Shown one piece after another: positions 55,255-64,000 of a stretch of DNA of 64,000 nt. A program made the position numbers and the translations under genes. Position 1 is the first letter of the stretch. Each line of letters begins with the position of its first letter. Source of the stretch: Plenodomus lindquistii (lineage: Eukaryota > Ascomycota > Dothideomycetes > Pleosporales > Leptosphaeriaceae); NCBI GenBank assembly GCA_025504975.1, contig JANUWI010000013.1, forward strand, positions 186,001-250,000. The letters run 5' to 3'. The notes below the pieces were generated by a model. It had not been told where the DNA came from and made no database searches. It worked only from the letters and a program-made list of their open reading frames with translations.

Positions 55255-56205
55255 TTACGCTTGAAATGCCTGAGCATTGTTGACCGGTGCTTCAGCCTTA
55301 ACCTTTTCCCAAATCTGATCAATACCCTTGACCGCCTCATCGCTCAGCCTGCCCGCCTTGATGCTCTTTGCCGTCTGCTCAACTTGCTCAAATTTGCTCG
55401 CCCCGAAAATAATTCCATCCTCGTCGCCGTTAAGCGCGCTGTGGTAAGCCACCCATCGATATGCTAGTTCCGCTTTGGTCACACCCTCCTTCTCGGCGAT
55501 GTTGTTCCAGTCCACGAGTGCAGAGCGGAGAGAGGGGTGGTCGTAAAGTCTCTTGTATAATCCGCCAATGGCGTTCTCGCCGAAGCGGCCAGCGCCCTGG
55601 TCGAGTTGCTCAGCCGTCTTGGTTAGGAAGCCTCCAGCGAGCGGCGAGTATGCGTAGAATGCGATACCGAGTTTTCTGAGGAGAGGAAAGAGGTCGGCTT
55701 CGATATGGCGGGATACGGGATTATAGTTTCCCTGGAAGACTTGCGGGAGCGGGTATCCTTTTTCCTTGGAGATGTCGTAGACTTCCTGGACTTGAGCGGG
55801 GGAGAAGTTGGAGAGGCCGAGGCGCTTGAAGATGCCCTTCTTATGGGCTTCGGCGAGGCCGGCGAGTGTTTCGGCAACGGGGGTTCTGGGGTCGGGGCCA
55901 TGAATGTAGAAAACGTCGAATTGCTTGATGTTGACGCGGTCTAGAGAGTCTTGGGTGGCTTTGATGACGGTTTCCTTGGACGAACCTTCTGGGGCGAAGC
56001 CGCCGGGGATCTTGGTGTCGATGTCAAATTCGGTGCGCTTGTCGAGTTTGCCAATGGCGACTTCAGAGCCGGCGTATAGGCGTGCAGAATCGAGGGTTTT
56101 GACGCCGTGCTTGAGGAGAACATCGAGAATCTGTTCGCGCTCTTCGTGATTGTTGAAGCTCGACTCGTCCGAAAGACTGCCACAACCGAATACTGTTTTC
56201 ACCAT
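55255..56205 (-). CDS. Aldo-keto reductase, AKR7 (aldehyde reductase)-like
   Basis: Single exon, 316 aa from ATG at 56205 (upstream frame starts only at TTG). The AKR barrel shows VKTVFGCGSLSDES, GVKTLDSARLYAGSEVAIG with catalytic Asp and Tyr, the lysine in DIDTKIPGG, and histidine in FYIHGPDPRTPVAETL. Cofactor-side features are LGLSNFSPAQVQEVYDI, QGNYNPVSRHIEADLFPLL, YSPLAGGFLTK and IIFGASKFEQVEQT. These match the AKR7 group, NADPH-dependent reductases of dialdehydes (animal members reduce aflatoxin dialdehyde). Cytosolic; the natural substrate in the fungus is unknown. No secondary-metabolite partner is beside it, so general aldehyde detoxification is likely. Confidence 0.9.
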   Translation of the reverse strand: MVKTVFGCGSLSDESSFNNHEEREQILDVLLKHGVKTLDSARLYAGSEVAIGKLDKRTEFDIDTKIPGGFAPEGSSKETVIKATQDSLDRVNIKQFDVFYIHGPDPRTPVAETLAGLAEAHKKGIFKRLGLSNFSPAQVQEVYDISKEKGYPLPQVFQGNYNPVSRHIEADLFPLLRKLGIAFYAYSPLAGGFLTKTAEQLDQGAGRFGENAIGGLYKRLYDHPSLRSALVDWNNIAEKEGVTKAELAYRWVAYHSALNGDEDGIIFGASKFEQVEQTAKSIKAGRLSDEAVKGIDQIWEKVKAEAPVNNAQAFQA

Positions 56206-57136
56206 CGTGGCGAGTGAATAATGTTTTGGGCTTTGGTGCTTGACAGGATTGTGGAGTGGTGCACTCAAATGCTGTTGCGAGTGATCAATGTTAGAAGAAG
56301 TGAGAGCAGTGGCAATGCGAATGCCTTAAGCAAGCGCAGCGCCTTCTTCTTGTGTTTTGTCCTATACAGCCCCGTCCATGACGCCATATCTCGGAAGCAA
56401 CTCTCCATTACAAATGCACATCCGCGGGGCTTAATCTGGTGGTGCATTATGGCATCAGTGGACAGCTTGCTTTAAACATTAGCCCCACCAACAGCCACAG
56501 TAGGTAATAGTATGCAGCTATCCGTCCCGGCAGCTCGGACGATCCAAGTTACCCCTCCAAATCACGCTTGACTCCAACTATATTACCAATTGTATTGGGC
56601 TTGGCTGGTTGTCGGCTCGGACAAGTTTTTCCGATCTTAAACAACTGAAATTTCACGGAGGAGGTTTTGGTCCGGTACGGTATACATCCGAGGCAACGAG
56701 CACTAGAAAGTTGAGCGCAAGTTCCGCGCAAGCTATATATGCCATTCTACACAAAGTATGTTGTACGATCCTGGAGCAAAATAATGCACGTTACCCGCTT
56801 TGGAAAATAGCGGAGGATATAGGCGAAAAAGTATATCTCTCTTATTTCATTGTTCGAGGGATACCCTACATTGTATCTGGTATTGACAAGATTAAATATC
56901 GCAGACAGCCATGGCGTCTAGGTTATGGGTAAGTTAGTACCTGTGCTAGCCCTACCCTGCCTTCATGCAGCTACCGCAATCTATACGGTGTATGCTTGGT
57001 AAAGTACTTGTGAGGGATCTACATTGGTCTTCATAAACAAAGGTCTAGTCGACACATCTACCCATCTTGCAACACACCCCCTCAAACGCTCAAGGTAGGC
57101 GTACCATCCACTCATCTCACCCTTCCTTCGCCCCAC
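56206..57136. other. Intergenic, no gene seen
   Basis: About 930 bases. A frame at 56609-56932 (107 aa) lacks an ATG start at its beginning and has no motif. It is AT-rich near 56740-56920 and may be repeat-derived. Confidence 0.45.
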
Positions 57137-59137
57137 TCAAAGATGAGCAATCCTAGGCAACGGCTTATTTTTCACATCCTCGAACCGCGCCCTCCTTTGT
57201 CCGTCCGTCAAGGCCCCCGACGACTTCCTACCACGCACCATGATGTCCCTGGGCATCTTGCTCAGCATCATCGCTGCAGCCTCTGCCGGATCGACGGCCC
57301 CAGTCGTTGCATCGGCATTAGGTCCCATTGCGCCTAAGTCCCACGAGTGTCGATTAGGAAGGGGCTTGCGTGCTATGGTCCTTGTGTCGAGTGCTCGGCC
57401 GTAGGCGTCGTTAAACGTGGTATCGTCGTTGTAGGGGCTGATGTCGGGGCTGAAATTGCTAAGGAATCCTGCTGATGCGGAGCGAGGGAGTGGTAGTGGC
57501 TTAACCTGTTCCACGTTTGCTTTGATCTTGCTGCCGTGGACTGCTTGGCCTGCGAGTTGGGGTTTCCAGCCCATAGCCATGCGATCAGGCTGCTGAGATA
57601 AGTCAGCGCCACATGTGGCATCTAGAGCTGGAGTTGGAGCGCTAGTTGCGCGCATATGCACAGCTTTTCGAAATATTACACTGTTATTCTGTGCCTTGAC
57701 TGGGCTATTTTGCGCAGTCTGCGCAATTTCTGGAGCCGATTTGTTGCGACTTGGGCTACTGTCTCCTGCTGAAGACAGACTATATAGTCTGTCAGGTCCT
57801 GCGGAGCCGCTTTTTGAGCTCCAATCCACACTGCCAACTGGTGTGCCAGAGCTCAAATGTTGCGGCCGCGTGAGTGAAACAGACGATCTCGAATACTGTT
57901 TGCGGTATGCAAAGCCTACATTAGGCAAATGTTGTTGAGAGCGTGATGCAAGCCCCATGGAGAACTGAGGTGGGTGAAGAGCACGTATCGTAGACGCCGA
58001 GTATTCTGCTGGTGCTATTGACGAAGCAAGACTCTCAGTTCTACTATGTTGTCCCGATAAGCGAGGAGGACGCGTTAACGAATGCTGGGACACGGAAGGA
58101 TATAGTAAAGATGGGAATGTACCCAGTGGTTGTAACCGTGGCGCGTTGGCATATGCAGAGGGTATAGGTGGTGGTATTGAGTCGGACGTGAAAATTCCCA
58201 GCCCAAGTGATCGAACCGGTGAAGGAGCATGGATGAATGAGTCTCGTAATCGAAAGTTCATATCTAACTGGTCGTTGTCTGTGTTTGAGAAGTTGGTATC
58301 AGCAGTCCTGTACGTCGACACTGAACGACGATGGCCAAGGGAGATTTTCTCAGAAGCAAAAGATGCGCGTCCCTGAGGTGATGGCTTTCGAGACTCTGGT
58401 AGCGCTGGGAGTGTATTGTAGGGTCGCTGAAATCCATGTTTGAACAGGTGTGCTTCGAATGGGCGTCTGACAGTTGCGAGGATTCCAAAGAGGATACACG
58501 AGGCGACACTACACGGACTGTCAGCAAGAAAGTCCAGACAGCCTGCCAACAAACGTACAGTGCGATTACAGCGAAAGCAATGCCCACGCGACTCACGTAG
58601 CATCTTGATCCATATTCCCAAGCCTGTAGCCCTGCTTCCGACTGTTCACACACAGGCCTGCGCGCGACGATTATCATATCCCACCCGGTGGTCAAGATCC
58701 AGAGGGCGCATAGTGCAACTACTATGCGCGCAGCCGTATAGTCTGTCATCTTGATAGCAGACTCATGCCGTTTATGAAGAGACCATGTCCTCTGCTTAAA
58801 AGAGGAGACTGTATGGACAACTGTATATGATATCGAAACAAGAGCCTGCGTTGTTTAGTCAAATTTTCAGAGGTCACCCGGCAGTACTCACTGATGTTAA
58901 CGTCAGCACTACTGGTGCAATGTTTGTGACATCGCTGGGATCAGATGCGACCTGATATATGGAAGAAGCAAGGCAAACGATGGAGCTCCAGAGCAAAGCG
59001 TTGAGTAGTGCCGTGATTGTGACGAGTGTGAGGAGACGGCGGGGAAATCTTGTATTAGGATCGATGACGGTGGGCTGATCTTCAACGCTGGGGTAAGGTA
59101 CGTCGGCGCTGCCACCGCCGCTGTCTGATCCAGCCAT
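57137..59137 (-). CDS. Four-TM membrane protein with long disordered tail
   Basis: Three exons, 59137..58892, 58845..58559 and 58517..57137; 637 aa. Introns 46 nt (GTGAGT, GACTAAAC branch, CGCAG) and 41 nt (GTACGT..TGACAG). Joining is the only way to keep all hydrophobic segments in one frame. Predicted helices: about 35-60 (LLTLVTITALLNALLWSSIV), 72-95 (NIAPVVLTLTS plus ALVSISYTVV), 121-143 (RIVVALCALWILTTGWDMII) and 168-194 (VGIAFAVIAL plus PCSVASCILFGILATV). The remaining 440 residues are Ser/Pro-rich, disordered and dotted with RS and SP sites, with short islands such as KPLPNRHSWDLGAMGPNAD and VKNKPLPRIAHL. The topology recalls MARVEL or fungal SUR7-like proteins, but I recognise no signature. 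Perhaps a plasma-membrane or cell-tip protein with a cytoplasmic phospho-tail; this is inference. Confidence 0.72.
58518..58558 (-). other. 41-nt intron of the four-TM gene
   Basis: GTACGT donor, CTGACAG end. Very short, with the branch-like CTGAC abutting the acceptor. Its removal lets the fourth helix run on as IALPCSVASC; without it the frame stops soon after. Confidence 0.6.
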
Positions 59138-59950
59138 CAAAGACGCTGATGTCTCACACCTCTGTGCGATATCAACAGACTTTGAAACACTTGCGGCTGA
59201 GTGTCGAAGACGCTAATCGTATAGATGTCACGTTCATGACGAGAACATCGGGTCTCTTCTGACGAGCGGCAACGCAAGGCAAATGCAGCAGCAATCTGCG
59301 AGAAACAAACCTCGAATTGATAGTAATAAGGTGGCTGTCGAGGTGTACTGTAGAGTCAATGCCTAATGCGCCTGAAATTGCCCAGACTTTCTGTGTCTCT
59401 GAAGCAACCATAGTGGCCACGCAATACATTAGTTAGTTCATGCTAGAAGCATTCCGTTAGAACCTATTTGGGAATGAAGTGTTTTGTGCGATGTGAAAGC
59501 CGAGGAATGCTGTTGTTGGAGCGACATCTTGTAAGCATGTAGGCTGGAAAAAGATGACTCGTACCAACATCAACGGCAGTGCGCCGGAGGGCTGATCCTC
59601 GGCCAAGAGATCTGCGTTATAGTTCACACTACATTTGTGAAATCTCGTAGCCTTAATCGTGCGGCAGACGGATGATGCTCCCGAAACGTGTAGCGTTGTG
59701 TTGCCAGGGATGAGTTCGCAAGGCGTCTATGCCGCGAATTCCCCGACCTTGCAATGCGGGTGGTGATGATGCTCGTAAGCGTGCGTCTGGGAGCAGGGAA
59801 AGTTTGCTTCGATGTCTCCAGGCATACAGACCAGATCGGCGGTAGAGGGTGTGGGAGTGCTCGTATGCGTTGCGGTCTGAATGGCTTCTTGTGGCACAGC
59901 GATGACCTTGGCGCTCAGGTGGTATGGTGATAGCTGTCATGCTGCGAGTC
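59138..59950. other. Intergenic, no gene seen
   Basis: About 810 bases, promoter of the four-TM gene and 3' UTR of the SNARE gene. The open frames are short and without features. Confidence 0.5.
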
Positions 59951-60791
59951 TCAAAGTATGAGCAGAAGGACAAGGAGGAGAATCAAGACGAAGATGAGGA
60001 CTGCGATACAGCAGCTGGACCACGAGTCTGCGGCAAGCATGATTAGCAGGGGTTTGATGGAGATGATCGCATCGTTTGCTTACCTTCGTTCTGCTTGATG
60101 ACGTGCCCGACCCTCTTCAGACCAGTCTGCAGCTTGCCACCAACGCGATCTGCGACATTGTCGACATCGTTCAGCAGCTCGCCTTGCTCTTCGAGTTCTC
60201 GACCCATGTCGTCGGCCTGTTGTCGCAGATTGCCTACTGTACGGAACACGCCGTCCAGGGCTTCGTCTTGGTCGTGCATCATTTCCATCTGGCGCTCCTG
60301 CTCGAACGCTGCGTAGTTGTCTTCGTCCTCGAACGAGTCTGGGTCGGGCAGCATGTCGCCATTCGCGGCGCCTTTGCCCTTGTTCGCGTGCTGGACCGTC
60401 TGCTGCAGCTGCTCACGCATGCTGTCGATCTCGTCGCCGACATCTTTGACCAGTCTTCTTCGGCGTTCGACCTCGTCGATTTCTAGTCCAAACCGATAGG
60501 GGTCGACTTCGGCTGCTTTGACGCTCTCGACGAGATCCTCGAGGTCTTGGCTGAGATCTTGGAGCGTCTGCTCCAGTTCGCTGCGGGCTTCGCGCAGTTC
60601 GGGGCTGTTTGCAGAAGAGGCCGAGGATCGAATGCGCAGATATGATTTGAAGAGTGGCCGCGAGGTGTTGAGGGCAGACAGTACGTCACTATGGCACATG
60701 TCAGTGAAGCTGCCTCTTGATAGGGTTATATAGCGATTGCGTACGCCTGGACCTGGAGGAAAGGGTCCTCGTCATTATGTGAGGACATCAT
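59951..60791 (-). CDS. Qc-SNARE, syntaxin-6 / Tlg1-like
   Basis: Three exons, 60791..60745, 60688..60084, 60027..59951; 242 aa. Both introns are 56 nt with GTACGC/GTAAGC donors and CTGAC/CTAATC branches. The tiny first exon encodes MMSSHNDEDPFLQVQA, matching the conserved DPF start of syntaxin-6. An N-terminal three-helix region follows (LEQTLQDLSQDLEDLVESVK). The Qc SNARE motif at about residues 155-215 reads DEALDGVFRTVGNLRQQADD then GRELEEQGELLNDVDNVADR, with the zero-layer Gln. The last exon supplies the C-terminal anchor (SCCIAVLIFVLILLLVLLLI). It acts in endosome to trans-Golgi fusion. Divergent from the METTL25-like gene, 262 bases apart. Confidence 0.93.
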
Positions 60792-61053
60792 CCTTGACTA
60801 CGCGACACAGCCTGGCCCTTCTCTTACACGTGGTGACACGAATTGCTGTAGTTGGGCGTCTGTTGGCGATGGGTGAGTGTGTTCGGGGAAGCCGTTCCAT
60901 GCCGCGGCCGTCCCCAAGGGCGCACAGACCCACGCCTTCCCAAAATTAACCCACAGCAACCTCCACCACCACACCACACTTTCCTGATGGAGCGACAAAT
61001 ACCAATCGAGCGGGCCAGGCTGGAGATCCGATTGAGAGACGCCGGATGAGATC
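60792..61053. promoter_or_regulatory. Compact bidirectional promoter, SNARE / METTL25-like
   Basis: Only 262 bases separate two divergent start codons, so the two genes probably share promoter elements. No single site recognised. Confidence 0.55.
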
Positions 61054-63237
61054 ATGGGGCCCGACACTCCCCTCCCCTTGCCTGCCGAGTTCACCGACTG
61101 CGACGAATACGTCGAATCACTGTTGAAATTCGCAACTTCCTCATGGCTTCTCCAGACACTGTGCGGAGGCGTGCACATTTTGGACTTTTACACAAGAACA
61201 CCTGATCTGTACACCACCATCTTGCCTCAGTCATGGCGAGATTGGTTCAAGACACGAGACATTATGGATATCCTGGATCTCCTCATGAGAGAGGATTTGA
61301 GCCAATTCGACAGCCAGGCAGAAGTTGGCACTTACGTCTGGCGAAATGGACCAGCACCTCCTCAGGAACTGCTGGATTACATCAAACAAGTGCGCAAACA
61401 TCTCCTATGTCGAGACTTTCCACCACCCAATTCTGGACTCAAGCCTGAGAAGACTGCTATTCCACGTCATATTGCGACTGGCATGAAGGTCAAAAAGATC
61501 CATGAAGTCGACAACTTTGCGCGTTACATTGACAGGCTGAGCTCAGAGATTGCCGACTCCAGCAAGAAGCCAATCACCCATTTTATCGATTTTGGATCTG
61601 GACAAAACTATCTTGGACGCGCGCTCGCTGCTACGCCATATTCCAAGCATATTGTGGCTGTAGAGAGTGCACAGCATAACATCGATGGAGCCAAGAACAT
61701 GGATATCATGGCAAAGCTCGTTGAGAAGCCTCTGGTCATGAGAAACAAGAAAGAGTACCGAGCCAAGATGGGCAAGGGAAAGTGGGCTAGGAAGAAAGAA
61801 GCCAATGGTGTCTTGCAAGAGTCGAAAACAGCTACCCCGGATGATGAGGCTAGTGAAGAGGCAGTCGACCAGATCGGTACAAATGAAAGTGTTGATCCTC
61901 CTGAAGCCACTCCAGCACCGCCTCTAGAAACTATGAAATGCGAGGATGACGAGTGCACAGTACATCATTCGACCATTCAAGACCCAATACCACAGAACAA
62001 GGCTCCAAAATACAAGCCAAAGTACAGTAAGACTCCCCATCTTACCGACACCACTGGCACGACCACCACGACCACCCTCCAAGTCTACAACGAAGGTCAA
62101 GGCTCTGTCCAGTACGTGCAACACATCATCCGCAACGGCGACCTCACCCCTGTAATCGACCAAGTCCTTGATCCATCCTCCATCTCCAAAGACGCCAGTA
62201 TCGCTGCCACATCATCGACCGCCACCATTGAACCCACCGACCTCACCACCGTCCCCAAACCCAGCAACGTAAACGCAATGGTCATCTCCCTCCACTCCTG
62301 CGGCAACCTCGTGCACTACGGTCTACGCTCACTGCTCCTGAACCCGCACATCTCCGCCGTCGCAATGGTAGGCTGCTGCTACAATCTCCTGACCGAACGT
62401 CTCGGACCCCCAACCTACAAGCTCCCCACCCTCCGACCCAACCACCCCCGCCTTGTAGAAACCTCCAACGCCTTCGACCCGAACGGCTTCCCAATGAGCT
62501 CAAAACTCGCAACCTACCCTCTACCTCACGAGCCCCTCTCACCAACTTCCACTCCCACCAATCCCACCACCTCTTCCCCCGACCCCGACGCCGAACCCCC
62601 CAAAGGCGTCCGCCTCAACATCACCGCCCGCATGATGGCCGTCCAAGCCCCCTTCAACTGGGGCCATTCCGACAGCGACCTCTTCTTTACCCGGCACTTC
62701 TACCGCTCCCTCCTGCAACGCATATTCCTCGATCACGGCGTAATTTCCGCCCCATCCCCCACCCACACGGGCAGCGCCGTCAGCGCAAACGGCCACACCT
62801 CCACCGTAACCTGGACGCCGCCCAACGGCCGGGGTCCCGGCTTATCCAGCGACGGCACCGTCACACCCCTCACCATTGGCACGCTGCGCAAATTCGCCTT
62901 CTCGGATTTCACAAGCTATGTTCGTGCTGCGCTGGCGAAATTGTACGCGCCGAATAGCTTTTGCGAGGTTGATCCGGAGTTTATAAGGGCGAAGATGGAG
63001 AGCTTGACGGATGAGGGGATTCGGAGGTATGAGGTTGAGTGGGCGGAAAGGAAGAAGGAGTTGAGTGTCATGTGGGCGCTTATGGCGTTTAGTGCGGGGG
63101 TGGTGGAGAGCGTGATTGTGGTGGATCGGTGGTTGTGGTTGAGGGAGCAGGAAGAGGTTGGGGAGGCGTGGGTGGAGGCGGTGTTTGAGTATGGGTATAG
63201 TCCGAGGAATCTGGTGGTTGTGGGGGTTAAGAAGTGA
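61054..63237 (+). CDS. METTL25/RRNAD1-type methyltransferase-domain protein
   Basis: Single exon, 727 aa. The N-terminal part (FVESLLKFATSSWLLQTL-like, DLYTTILPQSWRDWF) is shared with METTL25 and RRNAD1. The SAM-binding motif is ITHFIDFGSGQNYLGRALA at about 170, followed by KHIVAVESAQHNIDGAK. The conserved histidine/cysteine block is VISLHSCGNLVHYGLRS and MVGCCYNLLTERLG. Two disordered insertions (about residues 230-355 and 480-520, Thr/Pro-rich) interrupt the domain. C-terminal RMMAVQAPFNWGHSDSDLFF and LIVVDRWLWL-like residues end the fold. METTL25-type enzymes methylate ribosomal or other proteins in animals; the fungal substrate is not known. ATG at 61054 starts directly before the conserved region. 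Confidence 0.87.
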   Translation: MGPDTPLPLPAEFTDCDEYVESLLKFATSSWLLQTLCGGVHILDFYTRTPDLYTTILPQSWRDWFKTRDIMDILDLLMREDLSQFDSQAEVGTYVWRNGPAPPQELLDYIKQVRKHLLCRDFPPPNSGLKPEKTAIPRHIATGMKVKKIHEVDNFARYIDRLSSEIADSSKKPITHFIDFGSGQNYLGRALAATPYSKHIVAVESAQHNIDGAKNMDIMAKLVEKPLVMRNKKEYRAKMGKGKWARKKEANGVLQESKTATPDDEASEEAVDQIGTNESVDPPEATPAPPLETMKCEDDECTVHHSTIQDPIPQNKAPKYKPKYSKTPHLTDTTGTTTTTTLQVYNEGQGSVQYVQHIIRNGDLTPVIDQVLDPSSISKDASIAATSSTATIEPTDLTTVPKPSNVNAMVISLHSCGNLVHYGLRSLLLNPHISAVAMVGCCYNLLTERLGPPTYKLPTLRPNHPRLVETSNAFDPNGFPMSSKLATYPLPHEPLSPTSTPTNPTTSSPDPDAEPPKGVRLNITARMMAVQAPFNWGHSDSDLFFTRHFYRSLLQRIFLDHGVISAPSPTHTGSAVSANGHTSTVTWTPPNGRGPGLSSDGTVTPLTIGTLRKFAFSDFTSYVRAALAKLYAPNSFCEVDPEFIRAKMESLTDEGIRRYEVEWAERKKELSVMWALMAFSAGVVESVIVVDRWLWLREQEEVGEAWVEAVFEYGYSPRNLVVVGVKK

Positions 63238-63467
63238 GATTTGGTTGGGAGTGGATTAAAGGGATGTGGAGGATGGGGAGAGAGTGCTTGTTCTATACGC
63301 TACGACATTGACATTTCGCACGATGGAAAAACGCTATAAAAGTCTATACATGATCGTAGTGTGGAAATGCCATTCTCGATGCTAAGCCGTATCTCATATC
63401 AGTCATGTCATGTATCATCAATATACCCCTCCTCGTACCCAGTCATATCCACCCCACCATCCCATCC

Positions 63468-64000
63468 CTACTTCAACCCCCTCAACATCTGCGGATGAGG
63501 CGACGGACTCCTCCCCCTCAACGCCGGCTCACTAGGCCTGAGCATCGGACTCGCCGCCGCACTCAACGCATCAAGACTCAACTTGCTAATCGCATCAAGA
63601 TTGCCCTGTGCCTCCTCCTCACTCACATCCAACATCAACCTCAGCTCATTCGCCTTGAGCGATTGTCCCAGGCCCACCATCAACTGCTCCTTGTTCGTGC
63701 TACCAGGGACATCGTAGTAAGTCCAGCTATATCCTATATCCTCGAGCGCATGGGGCTCAGCGGGCGTGGTGATGCGCGCGCGCACATGACGCACGTCGAT
63801 GCCAAAGACACCTGAGATGCTGGGTTCCGTACCCAACCCACCGAGTGTGGTTGCGCGGATCGAATTCGGGACTTTGGTATCGCGCTCAATGGGCGTCTCG
63901 GCAAGGCGTTTCGACGCGCCTGCATCCTGCAGCTTCGCCCGCTTGAATGTCGCGTTTTTCAACTCTGTCAGACCCATCACGATGTACAGCGGCTGTCCCT
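63468..64000 (-). CDS. Hypothetical protein, 3' part
   Basis: Partial gene, cut at the window end; the frame is open to 64000, so the ATG at 63977 is probably internal and the true start lies beyond. Visible product has QPLYIVMGLTELKNATFKR at the start, a basic/neutral middle (TTLGGLGTEPSISGVFGIDV), HALEDIGYSWTYYDVPGST, and a serine/proline tail ending LRGRSPSPHPQMLRGLK. I do not recognise the family. The PLYIV.G pattern followed by a later strand is seen in fungal proteins of unknown function. Convergent with the METTL25-like gene, 230 bases apart. Confidence 0.6.
   Translation of the reverse strand, partial: GQPLYIVMGLTELKNATFKRAKLQDAGASKRLAETPIERDTKVPNSIRATTLGGLGTEPSISGVFGIDVRHVRARITTPAEPHALEDIGYSWTYYDVPGSTNKEQLMVGLGQSLKANELRLMLDVSEEEAQGNLDAISKLSLDALSAAASPMLRPSEPALRGRSPSPHPQMLRGLK

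Noticed and set aside
56609..56932. 107-aa plus-strand frame
   Set aside because: Does not begin with ATG and sits in AT-rich DNA; no recognisable feature.
1..64000. CRISPR arrays, rRNA, bacterial operons
   Set aside because: None seen. Spaced repeats are absent, and spliced genes show a eukaryotic genome.

Overview
The window is nuclear DNA of a filamentous ascomycete. Genes are spliced with short introns (41-192 nt) that have GT..AG ends and usually a CTAAC/CTGAC-like branch site. Gene density is about one per 3 kb, and transposon remnants are AT-rich with transition-type divergence, as left by repeat-induced point mutation (RIP). The gene families (ENA-type Na+ ATPase, DUF1996, DUF6604, GPI-anchored GH72, BCS1-like AAA) fit Pezizomycotina. 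Dothideomycetes (Pleosporales-like) is my best guess, inferred rather than proven.

Layout. 1-2.5 kb: 3' part of an ENA-type P-type ATPase. 2.8-5.1 kb: divergent pair WDR83-like WD40 protein and pICln/Lot5-like protein. 5.45-5.8 kb: small single-pass membrane protein. 6.7-8.5 kb: NOB1 ribosome-maturation nuclease. 9.7-11.1 kb: class I terpene synthase in five exons. 11.1-14.4 kb: no confident gene. 14.4-15.2 kb: unrecognised spliced gene. 16.0-16.6 kb: SDHC (complex II). 17.5-18.8 kb: WDR89-like. 19.0-23.8 kb: Rad9/Crb2-type checkpoint mediator with Tudor and BRCT. 24.5-26.3 kb: fungal 'GGPP synthetase-like' protein with an RG-rich tail. 26.3-27.8 kb: AT-rich repeat island. 27.8-30.4 kb: DUF6604 protein. 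30.5-31.9 kb: acyl-CoA dehydrogenase. 32.3-34.6 kb: secreted S41-type peptidase. 35.9-37.6 kb: BCS1-like AAA ATPase. 37.6-39.8 kb: repeat island with a solo-LTR-like element and a MITE-like element. 39.8-41.6 kb: secreted DUF1996 protein. 44.7-45.9 kb: SGT1. 46.4-47.8 kb: GH72 glucanosyltransferase. 49.0-51.4 kb: UvrD-like helicase fused to a RecB-type nuclease. 52.1-52.35 kb: second MITE-like element. 53.2-54.3 kb: AIM6/GDPD-like secreted protein. 55.3-56.2 kb: aldo-keto reductase. 57.1-59.1 kb: four-TM protein with a long disordered tail. 60.0-60.8 kb: syntaxin-6/Tlg1-type Qc-SNARE. 61.1-63.2 kb: METTL25-like methyltransferase. 63.5-64.0 kb: partial unknown gene.

Most genes are unrelated housekeeping or cell-surface functions, and no complete biosynthetic cluster is visible. 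The accessory signal is concentrated in four places: the orphan terpene synthase with its gene-poor flank, the repeat islands, the helicase-nuclease fusion, and two inverted-repeat elements of nearly equal length (about 245 bp) at 38.7 and 52.2 kb that share terminal motifs. Exon borders were chosen by hand from splice signals and reading phase. No database search was run.
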